From Algoriphagus sp. (GTDB lineage Bacteria > Bacteroidota > Bacteroidia > Cytophagales > Cyclobacteriaceae): 64,000 bases of DNA. Below the pieces are notes generated by a model. That model was given only the letters and a program-made list of their open reading frames with translations. It made no database searches and was not told the DNA's origin. The DNA lies in contig NZ_JABXIN010000011.1 of the NCBI RefSeq assembly GCF_013373065.1, positions 186,001 to 250,000 on the forward strand, written 5' to 3'. Both the position numbers and the translations under genes were made by a program. This document shows positions 54,519 through 63,570 of this stretch, one piece after another (within the stretch, counting starts at the first letter, position 1; the number at the start of each line of letters is the position of its first letter).

Positions 54519-56552
54519 TCATTTCAACTTTTCAGCTTCAGTTCTTAATAGCTCATTTTCATCGCTCAACCCAGATTGGATATAGTCCAAAATAGCTTGA
54601 TTCTTTTCTTGTCCACTATTCAATAAAACACCCAGCGTAATCATCACACCGATGCGCGTTCCTACTTTTTTTGCTGCTGTATTAAACAATGGTTCTAGCT
54701 CTTCATAAGAAACTTCACCAGCTAATTCTTTAATAGAAGAAATAGCATTTTCCAGTTTTTCCCCTGAGAAATTGGTTAGCTTTTTACTGATTTGTTGAAT
54801 TTCATTCAAGGCTTTTCTTTTCCCTTGAGGAGAAGGATTTGGTGTAGATGCTTTTTGCGATTGTACAGGTTTTTCAACCTGCTTTGCCCAAGTATCCTTT
54901 AAACCAACGGTCTTGTTGAATATTAAATTTCCTTCAGAGGAATCTGTATCTAGGGTAAAATATCCCAGGCGCTGGAATTGAAATTTATCTTCAAGAGTTG
55001 CCTTGGCTAAATATGGTTCTAGATAAGCCTCTTTGATAACCCGAAGAGATTCTGGATTTATAAAGTCCATGAAATTTTTATCCTCATGGGCATCTGGCGC
55101 CTCATCCAAAAACAAGCGATCGTATTCGCGAACTTCGGCTTTAATCGCATGAGCGATGGAAACCCAGTGAAGTGTTCCTTTCACCTTTCGCATACTAGCT
55201 TCCGTACCACTTCCAGATTTCGATTCCGGATCATAGGAACAGTGAATTTCTACGATATTTCCAGCCTCATCTTTTACAACGGACTCCGCTTTGATGATAT
55301 AAGCACTTTTTAGACGAACTTCATTTCCGAGCGAAAGCCTGAAAAACTTCTTTCCACCATCTTCTTTAAAATCCTCTCGTTCGATATATAATTCTCGGGA
55401 AAAAGGCACCTCATGGGTTCCTGAATTAGGATCCTCAGGATTATTTTCCATAGATAAAATCTCCGTTTTATCGACAGGATAATTGGTAATTACCAATTTG
55501 ATTGGGTTTAAAACAGCCATTACCCGGGTAGCTGTTTTGTTCAAATCCTCCCGTATACAATATTCCAAAAGGGAAACATCGGTCACGTTATCCCGCTTTG
55601 AAATTCCAGCCAAATCACTGAATTTCCGAATGGAATCTGGCGTGTAACCTCTTCGTCTTAAACCGGAAATAGTTGGCATTCGTGGATCATCCCATCCTGC
55701 TACTACTTTCTTCTGTACCAATTCAAGAAGCTTTCGCTTACTCATCACTGTATAACTCAAATTACGACGCGCAAACTCCCGCTGCTTGGGTCTTAAACGA
55801 CTCGAATCGTAAATCTGATCCAAATACCAATCATACAACTCCCGGTGAGATTTGAATTCCAAGGTACAAAGGGAATGAGATACCTGCTCGATGTAATCTG
55901 ATTGACCATGCGCCCAATCATACATTGGATAAATACACCATTTGGTTCCAGTACGATGGTGTGCTGCGTTGACGATCCGATATAAAATGGGATCCCGCAT
56001 GTGCATATTTGGAGAAGCCATATCAATTTTGGCCCGCAAAAGATAAGAGCCTGCAGGAAATTCTCCATTTTTCATTTTTTCAAAAAGCTCCAAATTCTCA
56101 GCAACGGGTCGATCCCTGAAGGGGCTTGGAGTTCCAGCTGTAGTAGGAGATCCTTTTTGAGCTGCGATTTCTTCAGACGATTGCTGATCGACATAAGCTT
56201 TCCCTTCTTTGATCAACAGAACAGCCCAGTCATACAATTGCTGAAAGTAATCAGAAGAGTAACACTCGTTTGCCCACTGAAAACCTAACCAAGCAATATC
56301 ACGCTTGATAGCGTCTACATATTCCTGCTCTTCTTTTGCGGGATTAGTATCATCAAATCGAAGATTTACCGGAGCATTGTATTTTTCCCCTAACCCAAAG
56401 TTCAAGCAGATTGAAGCTGCATGTCCAATATGCAGGTATCCATTAGGTTCAGGGGGGAATCGGAATCGAAGTAGATCTTTTGGAAAACCATTTGCCAAAT
56501 CTTCCTCGACGATATGTTCTATAAAATTGAGTGCGTTTACTGGTTCTTTCAT
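54519..56552 (-). CDS. glnS: Glutaminyl-tRNA synthetase with a C-terminal helical extension
   Basis: The protein has about 677 residues from ATG 56552. The upstream ATG at 56573 lies inside the promoter and is unlikely. It is a class I synthetase: FRFPPEPNGYLHIGHAASIC (HIGH), VMSKRKLLELV (KMSKS), and a beta-barrel anticodon region to about 555. Beyond that come a linker and about 100 residues of helices (KLENAISSIKELAGEVSYEE) that the short E. coli type lacks. Presence of GlnRS means Gln-tRNA is charged directly. Confidence 0.94.
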   Translation of the reverse strand: MKEPVNALNFIEHIVEEDLANGFPKDLLRFRFPPEPNGYLHIGHAASICLNFGLGEKYNAPVNLRFDDTNPAKEEQEYVDAIKRDIAWLGFQWANECYSSDYFQQLYDWAVLLIKEGKAYVDQQSSEEIAAQKGSPTTAGTPSPFRDRPVAENLELFEKMKNGEFPAGSYLLRAKIDMASPNMHMRDPILYRIVNAAHHRTGTKWCIYPMYDWAHGQSDYIEQVSHSLCTLEFKSHRELYDWYLDQIYDSSRLRPKQREFARRNLSYTVMSKRKLLELVQKKVVAGWDDPRMPTISGLRRRGYTPDSIRKFSDLAGISKRDNVTDVSLLEYCIREDLNKTATRVMAVLNPIKLVITNYPVDKTEILSMENNPEDPNSGTHEVPFSRELYIEREDFKEDGGKKFFRLSLGNEVRLKSAYIIKAESVVKDEAGNIVEIHCSYDPESKSGSGTEASMRKVKGTLHWVSIAHAIKAEVREYDRLFLDEAPDAHEDKNFMDFINPESLRVIKEAYLEPYLAKATLEDKFQFQRLGYFTLDTDSSEGNLIFNKTVGLKDTWAKQVEKPVQSQKASTPNPSPQGKRKALNEIQQISKKLTNFSGEKLENAISSIKELAGEVSYEELEPLFNTAAKKVGTRIGVMITLGVLLNSGQEKNQAILDYIQSGLSDENELLRTEAEKLK

Positions 56553-56570
56553 TTTTGAAAAATTGAAAAG

Positions 56571-56600
56571 CAAAATTACTTCAAATGATAGGATTTACAA
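56571..56600 (-). promoter_or_regulatory. Promoter of glnS
   Basis: On the minus strand TTG (56600-56598) is separated by 19 bp from TAATTTTG (56578-56571), an exact -7 consensus. The start site would be near 56566, which makes ATG 56552 the first usable start codon of glnS. Confidence 0.6.
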
Positions 56601-56762
56601 CTTCAACCCAGAATTGCTTTTGGAAACAACAGGTTAGAAAAATAATCAGTTCAACAAATGATTTTTGTAAAATTATCCTAGACAAAAACAGGTTAGTAGG
56701 GAGTACTCAAAGGCAAAAAAATCCTTGAACGGCCAAAAATTTGAACCGTTAAGAATAAGGTG

Positions 56763-56800
56763 AAAAAAAGCTCTTCAAAATTTAGTGATTCGAAGAGCTT
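56763..56800 (-). terminator. Terminator after the Crp/Fnr-microprotein unit
   Basis: On the minus strand a 9-bp perfect stem AAGCTCTTC/GAAGAGCTT is followed by seven T residues. It ends a minus-strand transcript coming from the Crp/Fnr gene and the 43-codon frame. Confidence 0.82.
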
Positions 56801-56812
56801 ATATTGAACGTG

Positions 56813-56944
56813 TCAAATAAATAGTTTCCCTATAAAATAAATAGCTGGGAAAAAAGCCATGTAAGCAATGCATTTACATGGAAATAAAACCTTCATAAAC
56901 CATGTCGGATGTTCTCCATTAGCCAGTTTTGAGATTAGTTTCAT
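56813..56944 (-). CDS. Possible 43-aa membrane microprotein
   Basis: ATG 56944 to TGA 56813 encodes MKLISKLANGEHPTWFMKVL followed by FPCKCIAYMAFFPAIYFIGK and LFI: a basic N-terminus, a Cys-Lys-Cys turn and one hydrophobic helix. It lies 81 bp after the Crp/Fnr gene on the same strand and its stop is followed 12 bp later by a strong terminator. Position and composition favour a real gene. I recognise no family. Confidence 0.5.
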   Translation of the reverse strand: MKLISKLANGEHPTWFMKVLFPCKCIAYMAFFPAIYFIGKLFI

Positions 56945-57025
56945 AGTGCTTAAAATATTGGGTAAAACAAAAATTACCTTATAAAAATCTATTATTTTAA
57001 AAATAAACGAAATAACATTTGTTAA

Positions 57026-57610
57026 TTAATTATTGAGCTTTGCTTTTCTACTCCTAATTCGAGAAAGAGAAACAGTAGTAATACCGATGTAAGAGGCTAA
57101 ATATTTTTGAGGTACTCTTAAAATAATTTCAGGGTTTTGATCTAGCAAAGCCTGATAACGTTCCTCAGGAGTCATTACAACAAAAAAGAGTATCCTATTT
57201 GTGCTCTCTTTTAAAACATGGCTAATATTATCACTCCAAAATCTTAATAGACGAATATTATTTTTTGTAAGCTCTTTAAATTTTTTCGTATTGATTTGAA
57301 TTACTAAACAATCTTCGATTGCTTCTAAATATTCATTGGATTTCCCATCATTCAAAAAGCAATTTGAACAAGCTGTAAAGTCCTTTTCCAAGGCAATCCT
57401 CACTGTTCTCTCTTCACCGTTGGTTTTTGTGACATAGGTTCTAATTACCCCTTTTAGAATGCCCAAAGCAAAATCAAATTGATCACCTTCCTTCGCTATT
57501 TTTTCACCTGCTTTGTAGGATTTGAAACTAGAAATTTTGTAAATCTCAACCATATCACTCAGATTGAGTTGGTTGAATTTTTTAAAAAATTCGATGAAGG
57601 ATGTTTCCAA
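57026..57610 (-). CDS. Crp/Fnr-family transcriptional regulator
   Basis: The 194-residue protein has a cyclic-nucleotide-binding-like barrel (SYKAGEKIAKEGDQFDFALG at about 30-49, then ILKGVIRTYVTKTNGEERTV) and a C-terminal helix-turn-helix (VPQKYLASYIGITTVSLSRI, then RSRKAK). A Cys pair (ACSNCF) is present but not an FNR-type cluster set. The barrel lacks the usual cAMP contact motif, so the signal is unclear. It is divergent from the cysteine desulfurase gene and may control it. Confidence 0.85.
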   Translation of the reverse strand: METSFIEFFKKFNQLNLSDMVEIYKISSFKSYKAGEKIAKEGDQFDFALGILKGVIRTYVTKTNGEERTVRIALEKDFTACSNCFLNDGKSNEYLEAIEDCLVIQINTKKFKELTKNNIRLLRFWSDNISHVLKESTNRILFFVVMTPEERYQALLDQNPEIILRVPQKYLASYIGITTVSLSRIRSRKAKLNN

Positions 57611-57718
57611 CGTTAAGCTCTAATTTGGTGGCTGAATCTTCTTGTATATTAATAAATTATGAAGTCAATAAAAAGAAGTTACGTTGCTATCTTTCCCTGC
57701 CTTCTCTACAGAGTAGTG

Positions 57719-57750
57719 TTTGGGTCAGCTTAAAAAAGTATTTAAACTTG
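57719..57750 (+). promoter_or_regulatory. Promoter of the cysteine desulfurase gene
   Basis: TTTG (57719-57722), a 20-bp spacer, then TAAACTTG (57743-57750), one mismatch from TAnnTTTG. Transcription would start near 57756, about 20 nt before the ATG. Confidence 0.5.
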
Positions 57751-57775
57751 AAGGAAAAAAAGCAGTTTTATTAGC

Positions 57776-58924
57776 ATGAACTATCCGATCTACCTGGATT
57801 ACAACGCAACTACTCCTTGTGCCCGCGAAGTAATCGAAGAGATGCTCCCATTCTTTGGAACACACTTTGGAAACGCAGCCAGTAAGAGCCATCCTTATGG
57901 TTGGATTGCGGAGAATGCAGTGGAAACAGCCAGAGAACAGATAGCAAATTTAATTGGGGCCAGGCCAAAGGAAATCATTTTTACCTCCGGGGCTACCGAA
58001 TCAATCAACCTAGCGATTAAAGGAACATTTGAGGCCTATGGAAATGTCAAACAGCATTTCATTACGGCACAATCGGAGCATAAGGCTGTATTAGATACAT
58101 TTTTAGAATTAGAAAAAAAGGGTGCTGAAGTCACCTATTTGCCTGTGGATTCTGAGGGAAAAATATGTTTGGACTCTTTAGAAAATGCTATCCTTCCTCA
58201 TACAAAAATGATTTGTTTGATGTGGGCGAATAATGAAACAGGTGTTATTCATCCTATACAGGAAATTGCTGAAATTGCTGAAAAACATGATATTATCTTT
58301 TTTACAGATGCTGTTCAGGCAACTGGCAAAATACCTGTCTCCACAAAAGGAATCCACCTGATAGCCTTATCTTCCCATAAGTTTTATGGTCCCAAAGGAG
58401 TAGGAGTGTTGTATGTAAGACATAATCATGATTTGCCCAAGCCCTTGGCTCAAATACATGGAGGTGGGCATGAAAAGAGTTTTAGAAGTGGGACTTTAAA
58501 CGTTCCGGGTATTGTGGGATTAGGAAAAGCTGCTGAGATCCAAAACTCCTCGCTTGAGCAAGAGGGTCTAAGGCTGGAAAAACTGAGAAATCAATTGGAA
58601 ATGGGGCTTTTACAGATCCCAAACACAAAATTGAATGGAAGTCAAACCTCGCGATTACCGCATGTGACCAATATTTCTTTTGATGGAGTAGAAGGAGAGG
58701 AGTTACTTAAAAAAATCAATCAAAAGGTAGCTGTAAGTTCAGGCTCAGCGTGTACATCCATATCACCCAAACCAAGTCATGTGTTAAAAGCCATGGGATT
58801 AAACCCGGATTTGGGTAGGGCTTCTATAAGGTTCAGTATTGGTAAATATACAACCGAGAAAGACATTGAGTTTACAATTTCCTGGGTTTCGGAAGTCGTA
58901 GAGAAGCTTAGAAAATCATCTTAA
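57776..58924 (+). CDS. Cysteine desulfurase (NifS/IscS class)
   Basis: The 382-residue PLP enzyme takes sulfur from cysteine. It shows YLDYNATTPCAREVIEEMLP, FTSGATESINLAIKG, the PLP Lys in ALSSHKFYGPKGVGVLYV, and the persulfide Cys in VAVSSGSACTSISPKPSHVL. It is not beside isc or suf genes. It overlaps a molybdenum cofactor cytidylyltransferase-like gene tail to tail by 4 bp, next to xdhC, so it could supply the Mo-bound sulfur rather than Fe-S clusters. Confidence 0.92.
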   Translation: MNYPIYLDYNATTPCAREVIEEMLPFFGTHFGNAASKSHPYGWIAENAVETAREQIANLIGARPKEIIFTSGATESINLAIKGTFEAYGNVKQHFITAQSEHKAVLDTFLELEKKGAEVTYLPVDSEGKICLDSLENAILPHTKMICLMWANNETGVIHPIQEIAEIAEKHDIIFFTDAVQATGKIPVSTKGIHLIALSSHKFYGPKGVGVLYVRHNHDLPKPLAQIHGGGHEKSFRSGTLNVPGIVGLGKAAEIQNSSLEQEGLRLEKLRNQLEMGLLQIPNTKLNGSQTSRLPHVTNISFDGVEGEELLKKINQKVAVSSGSACTSISPKPSHVLKAMGLNPDLGRASIRFSIGKYTTEKDIEFTISWVSEVVEKLRKSS

Positions 58925-59514
58925 CCGTTCAACTTTGAGAGATCTTCTTCGGTATCCAAATCAAGCGCACCCAAAGGAAAATCAACAATTTGGACATCAT
59001 CTAGATATTCTAAAATCAGTTTTTTAGCAGGGACCTTTTTATCCAAGCCCAACAAGTCTTCAAAATATTTTTCATCGAATATTGCTGGAACACCTAATGT
59101 GTCCGAATAACGACAAGCAATAATACCTTTTCCCGACTTCTCTTTTTCTTTGATCAATGAATCAAGCAAGTCTGTGTCAACCTTGAATTGATCACAGGTC
59201 ATAATTAAAATCTGATTTGGAGAAACTACTTTATCCTCCGAAACCATGTACCAAGCAAGACCAGCCTGCATGCTAGAGGTCATTCCATCTTCCCAACTTT
59301 CATTCTCTACAAAATAAACTCCATCGGACTGTATCCCTTTTTTGATCAAATTAGGTTGCCAACCCAAAACCACAAGGACAGAATCTGCTTCACTTTTGGA
59401 TGCAACATCAATAGATCGCTGAATAAGCGTTTTTCCTTGATATTCAACCAGCTGTTTGGGACTTCCCAAGCGGGATGAAGAACCTGCTGCCAAAAGAATT
59501 ATTCCTGTATTCAT
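58921..59514 (-). CDS. mocA: MocA-like molybdenum cofactor nucleotidyltransferase
   Basis: The 197-residue protein has the GT-A nucleotidyltransferase start ILLAAGSSSRLGSPKQLVEY and MTCDQFKVDTDLLDSL, and a late AIFDEKYFEDLLGL pattern. These are typical of MocA/MobA-like proteins that add CMP or GMP to molybdopterin. It lies 4 bp overlapping xdhC in one operon. A CMP-type cofactor would suit the IorAB-type enzyme encoded upstream. Confidence 0.82.
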   Translation of the reverse strand: MNTGIILLAAGSSSRLGSPKQLVEYQGKTLIQRSIDVASKSEADSVLVVLGWQPNLIKKGIQSDGVYFVENESWEDGMTSSMQAGLAWYMVSEDKVVSPNQILIMTCDQFKVDTDLLDSLIKEKEKSGKGIIACRYSDTLGVPAIFDEKYFEDLLGLDKKVPAKKLILEYLDDVQIVDFPLGALDLDTEEDLSKLNG

Positions 59515-60629
59515 GCGCCTTTCTCATGAATCGGCCCTTGCTTATCCCGAAGAAAAATGGGTTGCTTTTTATTTAAGACTGCTTTGATCTCAGCAAAAAT
59601 AGATAGCGCTATTTCTTCAGAAGTTTCCGCCCCAATCTCCAAACCAATAGGGGCGTAAATGTTTTCCTGATTTACTTGAATCCCTTTACTTTCCAAGCGC
59701 TCAATCAATTTTTCGGTTTTTCTCTTTGGGCCTAAAACTCCAATGTAAGGAATCATTGCCTCCTGAAGTTTTTCCAAAACAATTGCCTCATATTCAAAAT
59801 TATGAGTCATTAAAAGTGCTACCGTATGTAAATCAGTTTGGATCTTTTCTACTACTTCCTCAGCAGGCCCAACCCAAATTTCCTGACTCTTTGGGAAGCG
59901 ACCCGGAGTCGCTAAATTTTTTCTTCCATCGATGAGAATCAGTTCAAACCCTAACAAATCTGCCATCTGAGCAACCGGAATAGTATCGTTTCCCGCTCCA
60001 AATAATAAAACCCGTACAGCAGGCTTTATTACTTCAAAGAAAACAGATAATTCTCCAAACTCAGGATAGGTTCTAATTTCATTTTGGGCTTGATCAAATG
60101 ATTGAATTTCATGCTTGAGATGAAGCCAAACTTGGGGATTCAAGCTTTCTACCTTTCCAAATTCGTGGATTCCTTTTTTTAGAAAGATAGTTCCAATTTG
60201 AGCTGAACGTGAATTTGGAATAGAAAATATTGTTAATAACAAGCCCAGATTCCTGTCTTTCAAGGCTTCTTGAATCAAGGCTATGGGATTTTTAGGATCG
60301 TTAAAATCAATAGGTTCAATCAATACATGGATAATCCCATTACAGCCCAAGCCAATTCCAAATTTTTGATCGTCCTCATCCGTCGTGTCATAGGTTACCA
60401 GCATGGATTGTTGCTGAAAAATAACGGACTGAGCTTTCCGTAAAGCATCACCTTCCAAACAGCCACCACTAATTGCCCCAGTCAATTGCCCTTCCATATC
60501 CACTAGCATCCGAGCACCGGGTCTTCGATAAGCAGAACCAATTACTTGAACGACGGTTGCTAAAGCAACTTGCCTGTCAGCTTCTTTTGCCTGTTCGTAT
60601 GCCTTAACAATTTGTTTCAGTTCCTTCAT
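59511..60629 (-). CDS. xdhC: XdhC-family molybdenum cofactor maturation protein
   Basis: The 372-residue protein has the N-terminal XdhC/CoxI domain (GSAYRRPGARMLVDMEGQLT, GAISGGCLEGDALRKA) and a C-terminal Rossmann-like domain (VLLFGAGNDTIPVAQMADLL). XdhC binds the Mo cofactor, helps sulfurate it and inserts it into hydroxylases. It precedes the MocA-like gene with a 4-bp overlap. Confidence 0.9.
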   Translation of the reverse strand: MKELKQIVKAYEQAKEADRQVALATVVQVIGSAYRRPGARMLVDMEGQLTGAISGGCLEGDALRKAQSVIFQQQSMLVTYDTTDEDDQKFGIGLGCNGIIHVLIEPIDFNDPKNPIALIQEALKDRNLGLLLTIFSIPNSRSAQIGTIFLKKGIHEFGKVESLNPQVWLHLKHEIQSFDQAQNEIRTYPEFGELSVFFEVIKPAVRVLLFGAGNDTIPVAQMADLLGFELILIDGRKNLATPGRFPKSQEIWVGPAEEVVEKIQTDLHTVALLMTHNFEYEAIVLEKLQEAMIPYIGVLGPKRKTEKLIERLESKGIQVNQENIYAPIGLEIGAETSEEIALSIFAEIKAVLNKKQPIFLRDKQGPIHEKGA

Positions 60630-60635
60630 CCTAGA

Positions 60636-61895
60636 TTAGTTAGCAAGTTGTACTTGATCTTTTCGAAATGAGAACCAAATGGCTAAAATGACTGATACCG
60701 CCAGGTAAATGATGAGTGCTTGGAGTGCTCCCGGGAATGTGGCATTCAATCCAAACCAATCTCCTCTAATAAAAATGAAGTAAAATGCATAAGCCGCTTT
60801 CAATAATTCCCAAGCCCAAGCATTCGGGTTCCGGTCCATTAATTCTGTGTAGGCGTAAATCGTTAAGAAAACAAATCCTCCGTAAAAGAAGATGTCCGGA
60901 GCACCAATAGTGGCAATGTTTCCAAACAAATAACTGATTAACAACAAGAGAACAATCATCTGTCCAAAACTCCAAATCAGCATTCCTTTCGTCAAGTAGG
61001 GATTATACTTTTCGAAATGATAGACATCCTTAATTTTATTTACCGGGTATTTAGCTGCTACATCTGCAGGTCGCCAACCTAAAGGCATAAACCAGATTTT
61101 GAACTTATCAGACCATTTTTTTGCTCGCCAAGCATCTTTAATAAGTAGCCACAGGTGCATAAAATTGATCTTTATGGGATTCCAGGTTTGAACCGGTCTC
61201 GTGACTCCATACACCGCAGGAATATCATCCTGTTCTTCCTGATAAGTCCCAAACCATTTATCCCAAAAAATAAAAATCTGTCCGTAATTCTTATCCAAAT
61301 ATTCTGGGTTGATTGCGTGATGAACTCGGTGATGGGAGGGGGTTACAATGATTTTTTCTAGAAATCCCATTTTCCCGATATGACGCGTATGGTACCAAAA
61401 CTGGGCAAACAAGTGCAAAGGTGCCACTATAGCAATTACTTGAGGAGGTACACCGAACAGGGCGGCAGGAATTAAGAAAACGGCAAAAATCTTTACTATG
61501 GAAGAAATACTTTGTCGCAGTGCACAAGCTAAATTAAACTCCTCACTGCTGTGATGAATAATGTGATTGTTCCAAAAGATATTGTATTCATGAGCAATTC
61601 GGTGTGTCCAGTAACCTGCGAAATCTAAAGCAAGAAAGGCAATCACATAGATCAACCATGATGTTTTAATTTCAAATAGGGCGAAATGAGTATATAACCA
61701 TTCATAGGAAATCACTACAATGCTTAAACCCAATACATCTTTGGTAACATTGGTTATTCCAGAGCTAAGGCTCGAAATCATATCATTGACAGGAACGGTA
61801 TCGTTTCCCTTCCACAATCCCCAAAACTTTTCGAACAATACCAACGCAAAAAAAGCCGGCATCGCAATGAGGAGTATCTTTCCGTAAGTTTCCAT
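60636..61895 (-). CDS. Sterol desaturase / fatty acid hydroxylase-family membrane protein
   Basis: The 419-residue integral membrane protein has several hydrophobic helices and the eight-His di-iron motifs: HRIAHEYNIFWNNHIIHHSS and THHRVHHAINPEYLDKNYG (here TPSHHRVHHAINPEYL). WDKWFGTYQEE follows. Family members hydroxylate or desaturate lipids with oxygen. A C-terminal extra membrane region (about 290-410) is present. It is 6 bp upstream of xdhC and could be the first gene of that transcript, without an obvious functional link. Confidence 0.9.
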   Translation of the reverse strand: METYGKILLIAMPAFFALVLFEKFWGLWKGNDTVPVNDMISSLSSGITNVTKDVLGLSIVVISYEWLYTHFALFEIKTSWLIYVIAFLALDFAGYWTHRIAHEYNIFWNNHIIHHSSEEFNLACALRQSISSIVKIFAVFLIPAALFGVPPQVIAIVAPLHLFAQFWYHTRHIGKMGFLEKIIVTPSHHRVHHAINPEYLDKNYGQIFIFWDKWFGTYQEEQDDIPAVYGVTRPVQTWNPIKINFMHLWLLIKDAWRAKKWSDKFKIWFMPLGWRPADVAAKYPVNKIKDVYHFEKYNPYLTKGMLIWSFGQMIVLLLLISYLFGNIATIGAPDIFFYGGFVFLTIYAYTELMDRNPNAWAWELLKAAYAFYFIFIRGDWFGLNATFPGALQALIIYLAVSVILAIWFSFRKDQVQLAN

Positions 61896-61913
61896 TTTGA
61901 GCTTATTTCTCGT

Positions 61914-61944
61914 TAAACTTAACCAATTAGAAAAGTTCCGTCAA
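61914..61944 (-). promoter_or_regulatory. Putative promoter of the sterol desaturase-xdhC-mocA unit
   Basis: On the minus strand TTG (61944-61942), a 20-bp spacer and TAAGTTTA (61921-61914), one mismatch from TAnnTTTG, precede the sterol desaturase ATG by 18 bp. Confidence 0.45.
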
Positions 61945-62051
61945 TAAAAATTGTTTGGCTTGTCTTACAAATTGATCTAAAACAATTTTCAAGGAGGTGC
62001 ACTACTCATCATGAGCATAGAATTCCTATATTCCATGAAGTATTGTGCCTC

Positions 62052-63569
62052 ATGAAAAAAACAATCCTTTTAGGAATTCTTACATCAACTATTTTCTTTC
62101 AAGCCTTTGCGCAGCTAGAAAAGGAACAAATCCAAAAACTAGCCGAAGAGGAATTGCTTCATTCTTTGGAACGCTTTTCTGAACTTTTAAAAATCCCAAA
62201 CAATGGAAGAATACCGGAACAGATTCAAGCAAACCTTGAATGGACAAAAGCCTACTTTGAAGAATTGGGGTATACCACTCAAACCTTAAGTGCAAATGGG
62301 GTTCCCCATCTTTTTGCTTCACGGGAACAAAACCCCAATAAAAAGACTATTCTGGTTTACATGCAGCTTGATGGACAACCAGTTGATTCTACAGCTTGGT
62401 TACAGGAAAGCCCTTATTTACTGGTCCTCAAGCATGAAGTTGATCAGCAATGGGAAGAAATCCCTTGGCAAAGTTTGTATCATGGGATTGATGTGGATTG
62501 GAAGCTTTTTGCGCGATCCGCTTCGGATTCTAAGGGACCTGCTATGGCATTTTTCACAGCCTTGGAAATCTTAAAAAAGGAAGGAATTAAACCAGCTGTG
62601 AATTTAAAATTCATCCTTGATTTTCAAGAGGAATTATCTTCCCCTCAATTAGCAGGAATTGTCCAAAAGAATAAAGGGCTATTTGCTGCTGATGGTATCT
62701 TAATCATGGATGGAACCCGACATGTATCCAATCTTCCGAATTTGGCTTTTGGGGCCCGTGGGATTGCAACGGTTACCTTAAAGATATTTGGTGCTGACAG
62801 AGACCTTCATAGTGGTCAATATGGAAATTTTGCACCAAATCCCGTTTTTGCAGCTTCTAGATTGATTTCTTCTTTGAAAGACAGTAGTGGTAAAGTACTT
62901 ATTCCTGGTTTTTATGAGGGGGTTGAATTAACTGAAAAAGACTTTGAGGCAATGGCTCAGGTTCCCGAGTCCAACGAGGAAATTTTAGCTGACTTGGGAT
63001 TGGCAGAATCTGATCAAGTAGGAAAATCATATCAAGAGGCGATGCAATATCCATCTCTGAACATTCGGGGAATTCGCGCCGCCTGGGTGGGAGAAGAAGT
63101 TCGGACCATTATTCCCTCTGAAGTGATCGTTGAAATTGATATGCGAACCGTTCAGGAAACACCCGGAGAAAGACAAGTGGGCTTGCTGAGAAAGTATATC
63201 GAAAATCAAGGTTTTTATATTATTTCTGGTGATGAACCAAGCAAAGAAGAACGCTCAACATACAGCGAGTTGGTTTCATTTTCTTCACGTGTAGGTTCCC
63301 AGCCTTTTCGTGCTGCTATGGATTCAGATTTTGGCAAATGGCTTGAAAAAGGAATGCAAAAGGTTTTTGGAGACAAGTATATCAAAACCCGGCAAACTGG
63401 AGGATCTCAACCCATGGCCCCTTTTATCAATATTTTGGGAGTGCCAGCTGTGTCCGTACGAATCCCCAATCCTGATAACAGCATTCATGCGCCAAACGAG
63501 AATATTCGAATTGGAAATTATTTGGAAGGAATAGAGACTGTTTTAGGCATCATTACCGAAGACTTCTAA
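62052..63569 (+). CDS. Secreted M20-family metallopeptidase-like protein
   Basis: The protein has about 505 residues from ATG 62052, which opens with a signal peptide (ending FFQAFAQ). An upstream TTG start is not needed. M20 motifs: the second metal site in SASDSKGPAMAFFTALEIL, the catalytic Glu pair in DFQEELSSPQLAG, and the final His in NPDNSIHAPNENIRIG. The first metal motif reads YMQLDGQP, where the usual His is Gln105. It would cleave dipeptides or N-acyl amino acids. It sits 1 bp before a DUF819 gene. Confidence 0.85.
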   Translation: MKKTILLGILTSTIFFQAFAQLEKEQIQKLAEEELLHSLERFSELLKIPNNGRIPEQIQANLEWTKAYFEELGYTTQTLSANGVPHLFASREQNPNKKTILVYMQLDGQPVDSTAWLQESPYLLVLKHEVDQQWEEIPWQSLYHGIDVDWKLFARSASDSKGPAMAFFTALEILKKEGIKPAVNLKFILDFQEELSSPQLAGIVQKNKGLFAADGILIMDGTRHVSNLPNLAFGARGIATVTLKIFGADRDLHSGQYGNFAPNPVFAASRLISSLKDSSGKVLIPGFYEGVELTEKDFEAMAQVPESNEEILADLGLAESDQVGKSYQEAMQYPSLNIRGIRAAWVGEEVRTIIPSEVIVEIDMRTVQETPGERQVGLLRKYIENQGFYIISGDEPSKEERSTYSELVSFSSRVGSQPFRAAMDSDFGKWLEKGMQKVFGDKYIKTRQTGGSQPMAPFINILGVPAVSVRIPNPDNSIHAPNENIRIGNYLEGIETVLGIITEDF

Positions 63570-63570
63570 T

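Noticed and set aside
57659..57733. 24-codon frame between the Crp/Fnr and desulfurase genes
   Set aside because: It overlaps the predicted promoter -33 box and would be upstream of the start site; no amino acid run suggests a leader peptide.
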